Assembly (NCBI GenBank): GCA_031269735.1
Contig: JAISYS010000042.1
Coordinates: forward strand, 91,791-155,790
Origin: Candidatus Endomicrobiellum cubanum
GTDB taxonomy: Bacteria > Elusimicrobiota > Endomicrobiia > Endomicrobiales > Endomicrobiaceae
Reading direction: 5' to 3'
DNA length: 64,000 bases
In this document: positions 34,275 through 43,400 of the stretch, one piece after another
Layout of the letters: every line of letters begins with the position of its first letter
Numbering within the stretch: position 1 is the first letter of the stretch
The notes under the pieces: model-generated
The model's input: only the letters and a program-made list of their open reading frames with translations
What the model was told of the DNA's origin: nothing
The model's database searches: none
Translations under genes and position numbers: made by a program

Positions 34275-34587
34275 TCCGCAATAAGATTAACAATTTTTCA
34301 ACATTAACTTCGTCAAAAATATCACTAATATCTGTAAAGTCATTGATTACACCTGAAATGGCTACATCTTTTAACAACTCTTTTAATAAAGATTCTTTTT
34401 TACGATAAGTAAGTGACTTAATTTTTCTTAATCTTAATGCTACATAATACTTTTGATTATCTAATAAAAAATGTAAATGCTGATATGCTTTTGGAACTAA
34501 GCTTTCACAATAAGTTAATAAAGTTTGACTAGATAAACAAGCATCCCTCAATTCCCCTATATCAATACTCTTGGTCGCTATTATCAT
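34246..34587 (-). CDS. Small helical hypothetical protein
   Basis: 113 residues, helical (LRDACLSSQTLLTYCESLVP; KKESLLKELLKDVA), not recognised. Couples by four bases to the Hsp70 gene above, which could make it a co-chaperone or client, though it has no J-domain (no HPD). Confidence 0.5.
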   Translation of the reverse strand: MIIATKSIDIGELRDACLSSQTLLTYCESLVPKAYQHLHFLLDNQKYYVALRLRKIKSLTYRKKESLLKELLKDVAISGVINDFTDISDIFDEVNVEKLLILLRSGDNGYRGA

Positions 34588-35897
34588 ATACTTACTGTTG
34601 TTCTATCAAGTGTTATACTTTGCTCCTGTCCAAGCAACTCTTTACACTTTACTAAAATTAAACCATTATTTTCTACGGTTACAGTTACAATTACCTCTCC
34701 TTCGCCTGCTCTTTTTTGGTCAGTAAAGCTATAAATCAATTGCCCTATACATTCATTGTCTTTAGCTAGTATAGAGTCTCCCTGATATAAATTAACACAA
34801 ATTTTATCCGAATCTCTATCATTAACCAACAACAAAGATTCTTCTGTCGGTATTTTAGAATTACTATCTATAACTCGCTGCACTGTACCATCTGAAAGTT
34901 CTACAGATAACGCTTTAGTTACATCTGACAACATTTTAGCACTTAAATTTTTACTAAACATGTCAGCATATAAAGATACTCCTCTTGCCACAGCCTCATC
35001 GGGATTATATTTAATCTCTAATGGAGCCTTAATTTCTTCTGTAATCCATTTCTGTAAATAAGGGCACCTAATTGACCCACCAACTAATACTACATCATAG
35101 TCATCGCCTTCTGGTATATATTCATGAATAACTTGTTTTGTTTTAGATACTGTATCCGCAAAACACATTTTCATTAAATCAATATATATATCTTCTGTAA
35201 AGTTTATTTCTCCTGCTCCATATCCTGTTAAATCTACTGTAATATCCATACGCGTTTTTTGTATAGCATGTTTAACATCTCTAGCTAGCATAGCTAAACG
35301 AAATCTATCTCGTTCTGTTAATCTATGCCTGGAAATTGAAGCAGCTTTAACTAGATATTTCAATATTAGAATATCTAAATTATCCCCACCAAGAATACAA
35401 CCATCTGATGCTTGCACGTCATAATACCCAAATCTACCATCAACTATTGAAACATCAAAAGTTCCACCACCTAAATCGTACACAACAAATAACGACTTTC
35501 TATTCTGACCAATATAAATAGCGGCAGCCGTAGGTTCGTTTATTAGGGCATGCACTTTCAATTTTACTAAAGAGGCTGCTTTTAACGTAGCTTGCCTTTG
35601 GTTATCTGAAAAATATGCAGGTACAGAAATAATAACATCTGTAACGGAATCACCACCAGCAATAGTCTTTAATTCACGTAAAACTAGCGCAGAAGCATAT
35701 ATTGATATATTTCCCTCTTTACCTAAAGACATGTTTACCTTAAATGAACGCTTGGCTTTTTCGTCATTAAGTAATTTTTCACCAGCCAACTTCGTATTAA
35801 CATTTGCAATAGAAGGCACTAAGCCACTTAACAAATTGTCTCGTAATCCTATCATAGAATAAGTGGTACCTAAATCAATACCGTAAATATTAACCAT
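34584..35897 (-). CDS. Hsp70 (DnaK/HscC-like) chaperone lacking the lid
   Basis: 437 residues. The nucleotide-binding domain has the ATP motifs YGIDLGTTYS (phosphate 1), NEPTAAAIYIG, VVYDLGGGTFDVSIVDG (phosphate 2) and VVLVGGSIRCPYLQ (adenosine). The remaining ~110 residues resemble the beta part of the substrate domain; the helical lid of DnaK (~610 residues) is missing. Such short Hsp70s are seen in HscC-like proteins. No DnaJ or GrpE gene is in the window, so host co-chaperones or the small neighbours would have to serve it. A chaperone beside polymerase genes fits assembly of large replication or transcription complexes. Confidence 0.85.
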   Translation of the reverse strand: MVNIYGIDLGTTYSMIGLRDNLLSGLVPSIANVNTKLAGEKLLNDEKAKRSFKVNMSLGKEGNISIYASALVLRELKTIAGGDSVTDVIISVPAYFSDNQRQATLKAASLVKLKVHALINEPTAAAIYIGQNRKSLFVVYDLGGGTFDVSIVDGRFGYYDVQASDGCILGGDNLDILILKYLVKAASISRHRLTERDRFRLAMLARDVKHAIQKTRMDITVDLTGYGAGEINFTEDIYIDLMKMCFADTVSKTKQVIHEYIPEGDDYDVVLVGGSIRCPYLQKWITEEIKAPLEIKYNPDEAVARGVSLYADMFSKNLSAKMLSDVTKALSVELSDGTVQRVIDSNSKIPTEESLLLVNDRDSDKICVNLYQGDSILAKDNECIGQLIYSFTDQKRAGEGEVIVTVTVENNGLILVKCKELLGQEQSITLDRTTVSI

Positions 35898-35899
35898 GC

Positions 35900-36298
35900 T
35901 TAACTCCTTTGTACTAAATTCCCAACTGAATTCCTTTCTAATACTCTGTCTACAAATTCCACTATTCTTGTCATATACACTAATGAAGTATTTGCATCAT
36001 TGACTGTACACTCAATAACTGCTGTATCACACCCACTGTACACATTTAAGAAAGTTACCTCTTCCGTAATATCCGAAAAATAATATTCTTTCTCCATAAC
36101 CTTATTCAAAAGTTCCAATATTGAACACTTCTGAACGACCCCTCCGTGCATAGTTATAATGGCCAAAAGTAACTTTTCTGCTATTAAATTACAAAATATG
36201 CAAACTCTCTGCGGCTTTGATAAAATAGAAAATTTATTGTCTTTTAAGCTTTCATATGCAGTAGTCGCGTCATTGATGTAATCTAACGTAGACAACAT
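35900..36298 (-). CDS. Putative HEPN-like protein, part of a degenerate HEPN/MNT trio
   Basis: 132 residues, helical. CNLIAEKLLLAIITMHGG (about 36-53), followed by a helix ILELLNKVM and a closing helix YMTRIVEFVDRVLER, has the helix order of HEPN proteins ('QAaEKllKA', then 'L..L', then the final helix). The charged active-site residues are not clear. The two genes just upstream look like nucleotidyltransferase (MNT) proteins, the usual partners of HEPN toxins, which is the main reason for the assignment. Confidence 0.45.
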   Translation of the reverse strand: MLSTLDYINDATTAYESLKDNKFSILSKPQRVCIFCNLIAEKLLLAIITMHGGVVQKCSILELLNKVMEKEYYFSDITEEVTFLNVYSGCDTAVIECTVNDANTSLVYMTRIVEFVDRVLERNSVGNLVQRS

Positions 36299-36312
36299 TA
36301 CTTATTACAACC

Positions 36313-36645
36313 TCACAAACATCCTAATATATCTGGAATATACGTACCTTCTTGTTTTATTTTATAGTAAATGGTATCACTATCGTTACTTAACTTTTCA
36401 AATTCGGAGCTTGAAAACATAAATAAGTTTATATTACTGACGTCATCTAACTTATGCTTCATCAAGTCCATTATCAAATGACTATATAAATCTAAATAAT
36501 TACTAAAGCGATTATCACATATGGCATAGACATTAAACTTTTCTGAACTGTCCAATGGCCAAATAAAAGTTTTTGACTCTGGTAAGCACACTTTTACAGT
36601 ATTATGAATTGTGTTTAATATTGCCTTAGCATTATCTAAAATCAT
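36313..36645 (-). CDS. Putative degenerate MNT-type nucleotidyltransferase
   Basis: 110 residues. The pattern resembles minimal nucleotidyltransferases: a helix, then the strand TFIWPLDSSEKFNVYAICDN where active members read 'LFGSRArG..s.yDllV', then a helix, a strand INLFMFSSSEFEKL and the closing YKIKQEGTYI (usual 'I..eG..ly'). Neither the Gly-Ser nor the paired Asp residues are present, so it should be inactive. It follows a similar gene with a one-base overlap. Confidence 0.45.
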   Translation of the reverse strand: MILDNAKAILNTIHNTVKVCLPESKTFIWPLDSSEKFNVYAICDNRFSNYLDLYSHLIMDLMKHKLDDVSNINLFMFSSSEFEKLSNDSDTIYYKIKQEGTYIPDILGCL

Positions 36646-36980
36646 TAAGACACCTTTTTACTTTCCAACAATATATTACCAATTTCCAACCCTGTAGCTA
36701 TAACTACATAACCAAGAGAATTTATTACATGTGCATATTTTATAAAATCTGCATACGCATATATGTGTAAATACAATTTACAGCGCATACACCCTTTTAC
36801 AAATAAACTCCTCCTCACTTGTAAACTTAAAGTATGAATATTGCTATACTGTATACTCTCTACTAAAATAAAGACATCCCAACTGCCCTCATTTACTAGT
36901 AAATAAACTTTAGTAGGACTTAAAACTTCCTGAATTGAATCGTGCAATAATTGTAAATCATATAAATCTTTAGTACTCAT
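36645..36980 (-). CDS. Putative degenerate MNT-type nucleotidyltransferase
   Basis: 111 residues with the same layout as its downstream neighbour: DSIQEVLSPTKVYLLV, then SWDVFILVES, a helix SLQVRRSLFV, a strand LYLHIYAYADFIKY and a final segment ending ATGLEIGNIL. Only one of the metal-binding Asp positions (Trp-Asp-Val) is kept. Probably a diverged duplicate; together with the HEPN-like gene it makes a three-gene set. Confidence 0.4.
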   Translation of the reverse strand: MSTKDLYDLQLLHDSIQEVLSPTKVYLLVNEGSWDVFILVESIQYSNIHTLSLQVRRSLFVKGCMRCKLYLHIYAYADFIKYAHVINSLGYVVIATGLEIGNILLESKKVS

Positions 36981-37004
36981 AATTATATACTATTTTAAAA
37001 AATA

Positions 37005-37439
37005 CTACCCTCTTGCTGCGGCTATCTTAGCTAATTTATCACATTTATTATTGTACTCATTAGTAGAATGTCCAACAACTTTAATCCAACTAATATCATG
37101 GAAAGAATCTAACTCTACCAACCTTTCCCATAAATCAATATTTATAACTGATTTCTTCTGTACAGTTATCCACCCATTCTTTCTCCACTTAGCTATCCAA
37201 CCTTTAGTAAAAGCATTTATTAGGTACGCACTGTCGCTATACAATATTATACGCGATTTCTCTTCAACACTCGCTAAAGCCTTAACTGCAGCTAATAACT
37301 CCATTCTCTGATTCGTAGTAAATTCTTCACATCCACTAATCTCAACAATATTTTCACCCCGAACTATTATAGCTGCCCAACCGCCACGTCCAGGATTTCC
37401 TAAACACGAACCATCAGTATAAATGTGTATCTTGCTCAA
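37005..37439 (-). CDS. rnhA: Ribonuclease HI
   Basis: 144 residues, full length for RNase HI. IYTDGSCLGNPGRGGWAAII (6-25 region) carries the first Asp, TNQRMELLAAVKAL the Glu, LYSDSAYLI the second Asp, and GHSTNEYNNKCDKLA the His loop and last Asp. The basic handle (KGWIAKWRKNGW) of bacterial RNase HI is also present. It degrades RNA in RNA-DNA hybrids, here probably replication primers or R-loops. It overlaps the ligase N-terminal gene by four bases, which links primer removal to nick sealing. Confidence 0.95.
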   Translation of the reverse strand: MSKIHIYTDGSCLGNPGRGGWAAIIVRGENIVEISGCEEFTTNQRMELLAAVKALASVEEKSRIILYSDSAYLINAFTKGWIAKWRKNGWITVQKKSVINIDLWERLVELDSFHDISWIKVVGHSTNEYNNKCDKLAKIAAARG

Positions 37440-38593
37440 ATGCTTTTTACTCCTTTTAAGGCTTCTTCACCCTCTACTTCCTGTCGAAGTTGTTCCCATT
37501 TACCTGCATATGTCTTATGCAATAAGATAGTTGAACTTTCATCTAAATCTGCTATAGCGGAAGCTGCTATTCTAAAAGCTATTGGCGCTCCTATCTGTAA
37601 ATTCATCCCTATTATTCTGGCTAAATTTGTCGCTGGTATTACATATTGAGTTGAGTTCTGTAATTTTATTGGATAAATCTTTACAGCTATGGAACAACTA
37701 TGAGGCCCAAACTCTTCTTTATATCCAACTACATATGACTTATATATGGGCTCTTCCCATGCTAATATTCTTATAGCTTTTGTATATACACCATCTACTA
37801 CTAAACCATCCGTTGGATAAATATAATCTTTTTTATAGTTAGAAAAAGCTTCAATAGCCTGCATTAAATCTATATAACTAGAAACTTTCGTATGCATTGG
37901 CGTTTCGAATCCCCATCGCCTTAAAACATTAAAATCGTCACCTACACTGGAATTAGCTCTAATCTTGAATGCATGTAAAGACAAAGCCTGAGTATATTGT
38001 TTATTGGCTAATAATGTTGCTACACACCCCCTTTGAGATACATTACCAAATATTTTACTTATTTCCTGAAACACCTTTTCTGTAACAGTAGCTTCCATTA
38101 TAACTGTTACTTTGCCTTCCATTGGAACAATTCTTGGAATCATACCATCAAAGTTATCAATTACTATAGCATCATTAGTGCGCCCTCTAGTTTGTACATG
38201 GATAAGTTGTCCATTGTAATAAGAGGCTTGTATGTTCCAACCATCATGTTTATACGACAGAGTAACCTCAGTGCTTAAATCTGAATATTCATTTTTTACA
38301 GCATACAAAGAATTCAACGATTCTATACTCTCTGTTTTATCTGTTACCACTACAGGATAAATGTACTGCTGTAAATTATATTTTCTTAGTAAACTTACTG
38401 GGCAATAATCACTTGACCAAGACTGCTTAACATATTCATTATCAGGAAACTCCCTTTTTATTCTATCGTGTAGTAGAGTATACTCTGAATCAGAAATAAG
38501 CGGCAAACCAACAGAATAACACCATCTAGCTAATACATATAACTCAAAATCTGTCATAGTCTCTGGTCTAATCATTACTACTTTGTTCTCCAT
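37436..38593 (-). CDS. NAD-dependent DNA ligase N-terminal part (Ia, adenylation, OB)
   Basis: 385 residues equal to the front of LigA. LPLISDSEYTLLHDRIKREF (about 30-49) is the Ia domain that binds NMN. The adenylation domain has the catalytic KHDG (115-118), TRG (135-137), EATV (168-171) and TDGLVVD (261-267). AVKIYPIKLQNSTQYVIPAT (about 303-322) begins the OB fold. The chain stops there; zinc finger, helix-hairpin-helix and BRCT domains are encoded at 25700-26482. It should self-adenylate but would need the other half for efficient DNA binding. Coupled to RNase HI below; overlaps the membrane protein gene above by 26 bases. Confidence 0.85.
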   Translation of the reverse strand: MENKVVMIRPETMTDFELYVLARWCYSVGLPLISDSEYTLLHDRIKREFPDNEYVKQSWSSDYCPVSLLRKYNLQQYIYPVVVTDKTESIESLNSLYAVKNEYSDLSTEVTLSYKHDGWNIQASYYNGQLIHVQTRGRTNDAIVIDNFDGMIPRIVPMEGKVTVIMEATVTEKVFQEISKIFGNVSQRGCVATLLANKQYTQALSLHAFKIRANSSVGDDFNVLRRWGFETPMHTKVSSYIDLMQAIEAFSNYKKDYIYPTDGLVVDGVYTKAIRILAWEEPIYKSYVVGYKEEFGPHSCSIAVKIYPIKLQNSTQYVIPATNLARIIGMNLQIGAPIAFRIAASAIADLDESSTILLHKTYAGKWEQLRQEVEGEEALKGVKSI

Positions 38594-39122
38594 TATATAT
38601 AATTACTGGCCATACAAATTCTTTCTTCATTCGACCTACGTAAAAACATAATTCCGCTTCTGTTTCATAATCAGTAAACACATTATACATATTAACATAT
38701 GGTACAACTTCATTAGCTTCTATTTTAACTGGATTAGTTGCAAACCCAGCTCCCCGTATAACTAATTCAACAGGTAAATCCCCATTTACAATATTAACAT
38801 CTACCTTACCATCTATAGCAGTTAATTTATCATTAAAATTTGCTGTATAATTTACAAATACCCCACTAAGTTGAATATAAGATAACACAGATGCTACTAA
38901 TCCCAAACATAACACAAATACTACACTACGAATAATCGTATCTTTTTGATTTAATTTACATATACCTATAACACCCTCCTTTGTACGTATAACACCCTGC
39001 AAAATGGTATTCTGTGGCATTGCAGTATAAACATTCTTTTTATAATAATAACCCGAGCAGACTTGATTCAATAAACTTGCCTCTACATCATAAAAAGTGC
39101 CATCAAATTTTATTCGTGCCAT
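38568..39122 (-). CDS. Single-pass membrane protein
   Basis: 184 residues from the ATG at 39122, with GGAAGG nine bases upstream (a TTG three codons earlier is the alternative). A ~65-residue cytoplasmic part, one membrane segment (SVVFVLCLGLVASVLSYI) and a ~95-residue outer domain of beta type (VDVNIVNGDLPVELVIRGAG). It follows the M23 peptidase gene and may belong to the same cell-envelope function. Confidence 0.55.
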   Translation of the reverse strand: MARIKFDGTFYDVEASLLNQVCSGYYYKKNVYTAMPQNTILQGVIRTKEGVIGICKLNQKDTIIRSVVFVLCLGLVASVLSYIQLSGVFVNYTANFNDKLTAIDGKVDVNIVNGDLPVELVIRGAGFATNPVKIEANEVVPYVNMYNVFTDYETEAELCFYVGRMKKEFVWPVIIYNGEQSSND

Positions 39123-39127
39123 TTCTA

Positions 39128-40039
39128 TCAACCTTCCAAATTACTTTTATGTTCTAACAAAATAGCTGGGTCTACTAAATCTCCTTCAATATATAAATTA
39201 AAATGTAAATGAGGGCCTGTTGTTAAATATCCAGTGTTTCCAGATAAGGCAACTACATCATATTGCTTAACTTCATCACCTAATTTACTTTCTACTTTGT
39301 TCAAATGACAATAATAAGACTCTATACCATCGCCATGATAAATACGTAAATAGTTACCTACAGCAGTATTATATCCTATATCAGATATTACACCATTGAA
39401 AATAGACAAAACTTTAGTGTTCATATTAGCATTTAAGTCAACACCACTATGAAAATGTACTCCTCGTCGTCCTGTTGGGTCGACTCTACTGCCATACGGA
39501 GAATTTAATTTATACTCATTATCTAAAGGATGACGTACAGTTGTAATTTCACCTAATTCCACAAACTCAATTGCTAATTTAACAGCAGCCTCTTGTTCTC
39601 GTATAAACAACGATAATTCACTAGTATCTATTTCCATTGCTTCTATCTTATCCAAGTTACCGTAAGAATCTCGTATCTTTAGTACGTCATTTAACTTACT
39701 TACTACATGTTTATAATCGGCATCCAATGCTATGATTTCACTTAAAGGTTTATCTATAGCTAAGTCACCTTGTTTCTCTATCTCTGCTTTCTGTAATAAT
39801 AAATTATCTATTGTAGTATCTACCATGTCTATATTCAAGTTGTCTATACCTTTGTTGTAAAAAGATGATATAGCGTTTATACGAATAGTCTGCTTCGCTT
39901 TAGTTATACCATCCTTTAGAACAGTAACATCGGTTCTCAAATCCTTACTATACATTTTGTACAAAACATTAGATGTCTCTCCATAAACAACAATTGGTAA
40001 GTATAAAAATAACATACATAAACAAATAACTCTTTTCAC
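39128..40039 (-). CDS. Secreted M23-family peptidoglycan endopeptidase
   Basis: 303 residues. A signal peptide (MKRVICLCMLFLYLPIVVYG), a ~140-residue coiled-coil region, then a complete M23 (LytM) domain: SPYGSRVDPTGRRGVHFHSG with the His-x3-Asp ligands (HSGVD), SYYCHLNKV, and GPHLHFNLY with the His-x-His. All zinc ligands are present, so it should cut peptidoglycan cross-links. Coiled coil plus M23 recalls EnvC/NlpD-type and phage or conjugation wall-opening enzymes. It is linked by four bases to the gene above. Confidence 0.88.
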   Translation of the reverse strand: MKRVICLCMLFLYLPIVVYGETSNVLYKMYSKDLRTDVTVLKDGITKAKQTIRINAISSFYNKGIDNLNIDMVDTTIDNLLLQKAEIEKQGDLAIDKPLSEIIALDADYKHVVSKLNDVLKIRDSYGNLDKIEAMEIDTSELSLFIREQEAAVKLAIEFVELGEITTVRHPLDNEYKLNSPYGSRVDPTGRRGVHFHSGVDLNANMNTKVLSIFNGVISDIGYNTAVGNYLRIYHGDGIESYYCHLNKVESKLGDEVKQYDVVALSGNTGYLTTGPHLHFNLYIEGDLVDPAILLEHKSNLEG

Positions 40040-40413
40040 GAGGCTAACTCCTCTAACATTTCGAAAACCATCTCGAATATCTCTAAATCTTTCTCTTTAT
40101 AAAAAATAACATCTATTGTCCCATCCTTATCTCTCACTTGACTAACAAAATCTTCGCCAATTATTCTTTTGAATCTTTCTGCATTAAGTTCATAAAACCT
40201 TTTAGAGAACTTAGGACAAGTAATAATTTCTACATAAATAAATAACTTATCTTCTTCTGTAAAAAATAACAACAAATCGCTTTCTTCAAATAAACCTAAA
40301 GATTTTTCCTCACAAGGTATAAATAACGCGTTATTTCTATTCAATTGCTTTACTTTGTCACCATACTTTGCGACCACCTCATCGTACATCATATTAAAAA
40401 TATCAATATCCAC
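40036..40413 (-). CDS. Hypothetical protein below the beta-prime gene
   Basis: 125 residues, alpha/beta (FEESDLLLFFTEEDKLFIYV; DLEIFEMVFEMLEELA). No motif. Starts two bases after the beta-prime stop, so it is co-translated with the polymerase subunit; a polymerase accessory role is conceivable but not shown. Confidence 0.5.
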   Translation of the reverse strand: MDIDIFNMMYDEVVAKYGDKVKQLNRNNALFIPCEEKSLGLFEESDLLLFFTEEDKLFIYVEIITCPKFSKRFYELNAERFKRIIGEDFVSQVRDKDGTIDVIFYKEKDLEIFEMVFEMLEELAS

Positions 40414-40415
40414 TA

Positions 40416-43400
40416 TTACCTCTCCTCTATATAATTAACATAGCTAGTGCCATTATTAGGGGTTAAACCAAATGCTACTCTTTGCAACGGATAATTCAAA
40501 GCATCTTCTAAACCTAGCAGTATAGAATGACTTAAATTATCTAAAACTCTTTCTAATAACACGCCAGACATAGCCATTGGCCTCCTTAATGGAACGTCCC
40601 CTACACCAACTAGTGTTGTTTCATATATAGTATTAGCTAAGGAACCAGATTTTAGTTGTATCATATCATACATTCTACCTACCTTCAAATCACTTCTATC
40701 AGTAGCTACAATGACAGCCATTTCCATTGATGAAACAATAATTTCGAAATGTTTCATACTTAGCTCTCGTTCACTTCTAAATATACTATATAATAAATAT
40801 AAAAGGTATAATTGTGTATCTCGGACACCTTTATATTTTAGTAACTCTCTAGGGTCATAATCCCCTTTTACTAAACATATACCCTCCCCTTGCATTACAT
40901 ATTTCTTTAATACAGCAGAACTGGGCACTGTACGATTTATCGGACTATTTCCTATATATACATTCTTCTTACCATCATACTCTTGAGTTTCTTCTACATT
41001 ACCTGTAGCCCAAGCAAGGGGGTCATATGAACTGAAACTTTCAATAGACCTTAATCTAACAAAAGTCTCCAATCTATGAAAATTAGACATAGGCCCACCG
41101 CCTTCAACTACACCACCTTTGTGAAAGCTATCTAAAGTTAATTGCAAACCTGTAGCGCCAACAGCATGGGCCGCAATAAATCCTACTGCTGTATTTTTAG
41201 CAACTAACCTATGCGTTGATAAATCTATTCCATAACATTTTTTACAACAAGGATTATCACATGTAATAGGCGAACGCATTTCTACTTGTTCTAAATTATT
41301 ACATATATCTATGGCTTCTTTTTCTTTTATAGGCCCTCTTCCATCTGTAGTAAATCTTCCAGTAATTATTTTTGTAAATATATCATTAACGTCCTTCTCT
41401 CTATGAAAAAACTCGGCTATGTCTGATTTTCTTATAAGCAATCCTTTAGACGTTCCACAATCCTCACTAGTTATAATGTATGGCTGTGTTGAATGCCACA
41501 ATACCCTAGATAAGTAACCAACCTCTGAAGTGCTAAGTGTTTTATCTACATAACCCTTTCTTCCACCAAAAGCCGTTGCAAATAACTCAAGACTACTAAA
41601 CCCTTCTATGTGTCCCTTATCTATAATTACTTGTAAGCTTTCACTATCATTTTTTTGTATTCTACCTTTCAATGCAAACAACTGTGTAATATTGCCCAAA
41701 CTTCCTCTTGCTCCAGAAGTAGCTAATTCTACAAAACCATTAGATTTATTACCTACTCGGTCTTTTATAACATCCTTCACTTCTGATGAAAGAGAAGTAT
41801 AGGCTTTTGAATATACTTTAGTGTAATTTTTAGCTAACTCAAAACCATCAGTATACCTCTCATGTATAAATCTTATTTTATCGTTAAAAACGTCTAACTT
41901 ATCATTAAAATCAGCCTTAACAAAAATAGACAACGACGGTGGATATAACTTAGCTACAATAAATCCTAATTTAACTAATCTGTCTATACCATTAACAAAA
42001 GTATCTTTACCTTGCATAAGTAAACCATTGACTACTTCTTTTACAGTATCTTTATCCAGTTGTTTTATAATGTCCGGCTGATACTTAAATAAGCAATGAC
42101 GTACAGCTAACTTTCCACAAGATTCCGTGTACTTCCCACATATAGCCTTCGCCTTTACATTTACTTTATTATCTAATACTAAATTATACACAGTTTCGAA
42201 ATCAACAAAAATACGCTTACCCATATCTTCTATTTCATCAGATGAGCATTTGTATAACCCATACAAAATTTCATGTCTAGGTCGTACTTGACACTCCCCA
42301 TCTTCAGGGTAGTACAGATTATTTGTTATCTTCAAAAGGTCGTTATGCTCTCTTACAGCTTCATCTCCTATTGGTACAGTTGCATGCATTTGATCGCCAT
42401 CAAAATCAGCATTAAAGGCTTCCACCATTAAAGGATTAACTCTAATAGTATTACCCTTTACAGCTACTGGTTCAAATGCTTGCAATGACAACTTAGAAAG
42501 AGTAGGTTGTCTGCCAAGTAAGACAGGCACACTTTCTAAAATTGTTTTATTACCCAGTTCTGCATATTTACGACTAGCTATATCATGAATAGCTTTAGGC
42601 ATGTCTTTCCTACCTGTTAAACTATCCACATCTTTAGAATGCCGTCTTTTTGCTAAATGCGCCTGATACAATTTAAGTAACATTTTTTCTGGTATACCTA
42701 TATTTTTCAAACTCATAAAAGGAGCTGCTGTTATGACTGCTCTAGCGCTATAATCTACTCTTTTTCCTAACATATTAGTTCTTATATGATGTTCTTTACC
42801 CTGAATACTTCTAAGCATAGAAATTTTTGGGTCTTTAATACTAGGTTTATCATAATATAAATAGTCATTTACTGTTTGGTCTAATTTTTTGTAGTAAGAC
42901 ACTAAGGAATAAGCATCAATTATGCTAGCTTGTAAAGCTCTTAAATTTATGTTTGCTCTTATTATCTTTACATAAGATTGTGTAATTGGGTTCCTTAATT
43001 TCTTTACGTCAGGTCTTAATGCCATAGGTATTACAATAACATATTTTTGCAACATATTATATAATATCTCTTTATTCTTCAAATTTAACAAAAATGATAA
43101 TCTTGAATTGGGCACTTTTTTGAAAAAATCTGCAAAAATATTAATACAATACTCTTGTTTATCCAACAAATTTTTATCACTTGGGTCAAAATACCAATCA
43201 GCCGTTAATAACAAACCATTTTTTTGCTGATTGAACTCTCCACTATAATTCTTTGTAAACTCTCTCATAGGTGAAGATGGACTAAATAATATACTCATTA
43301 ATGTTTCTTTAATACCATACTCTAAATCAAACTTACTAATTTCATGACCAAAAGCTTCCGCGCCGCAAAGAATAGTTTTACTATCTTCTATATCATCTAT

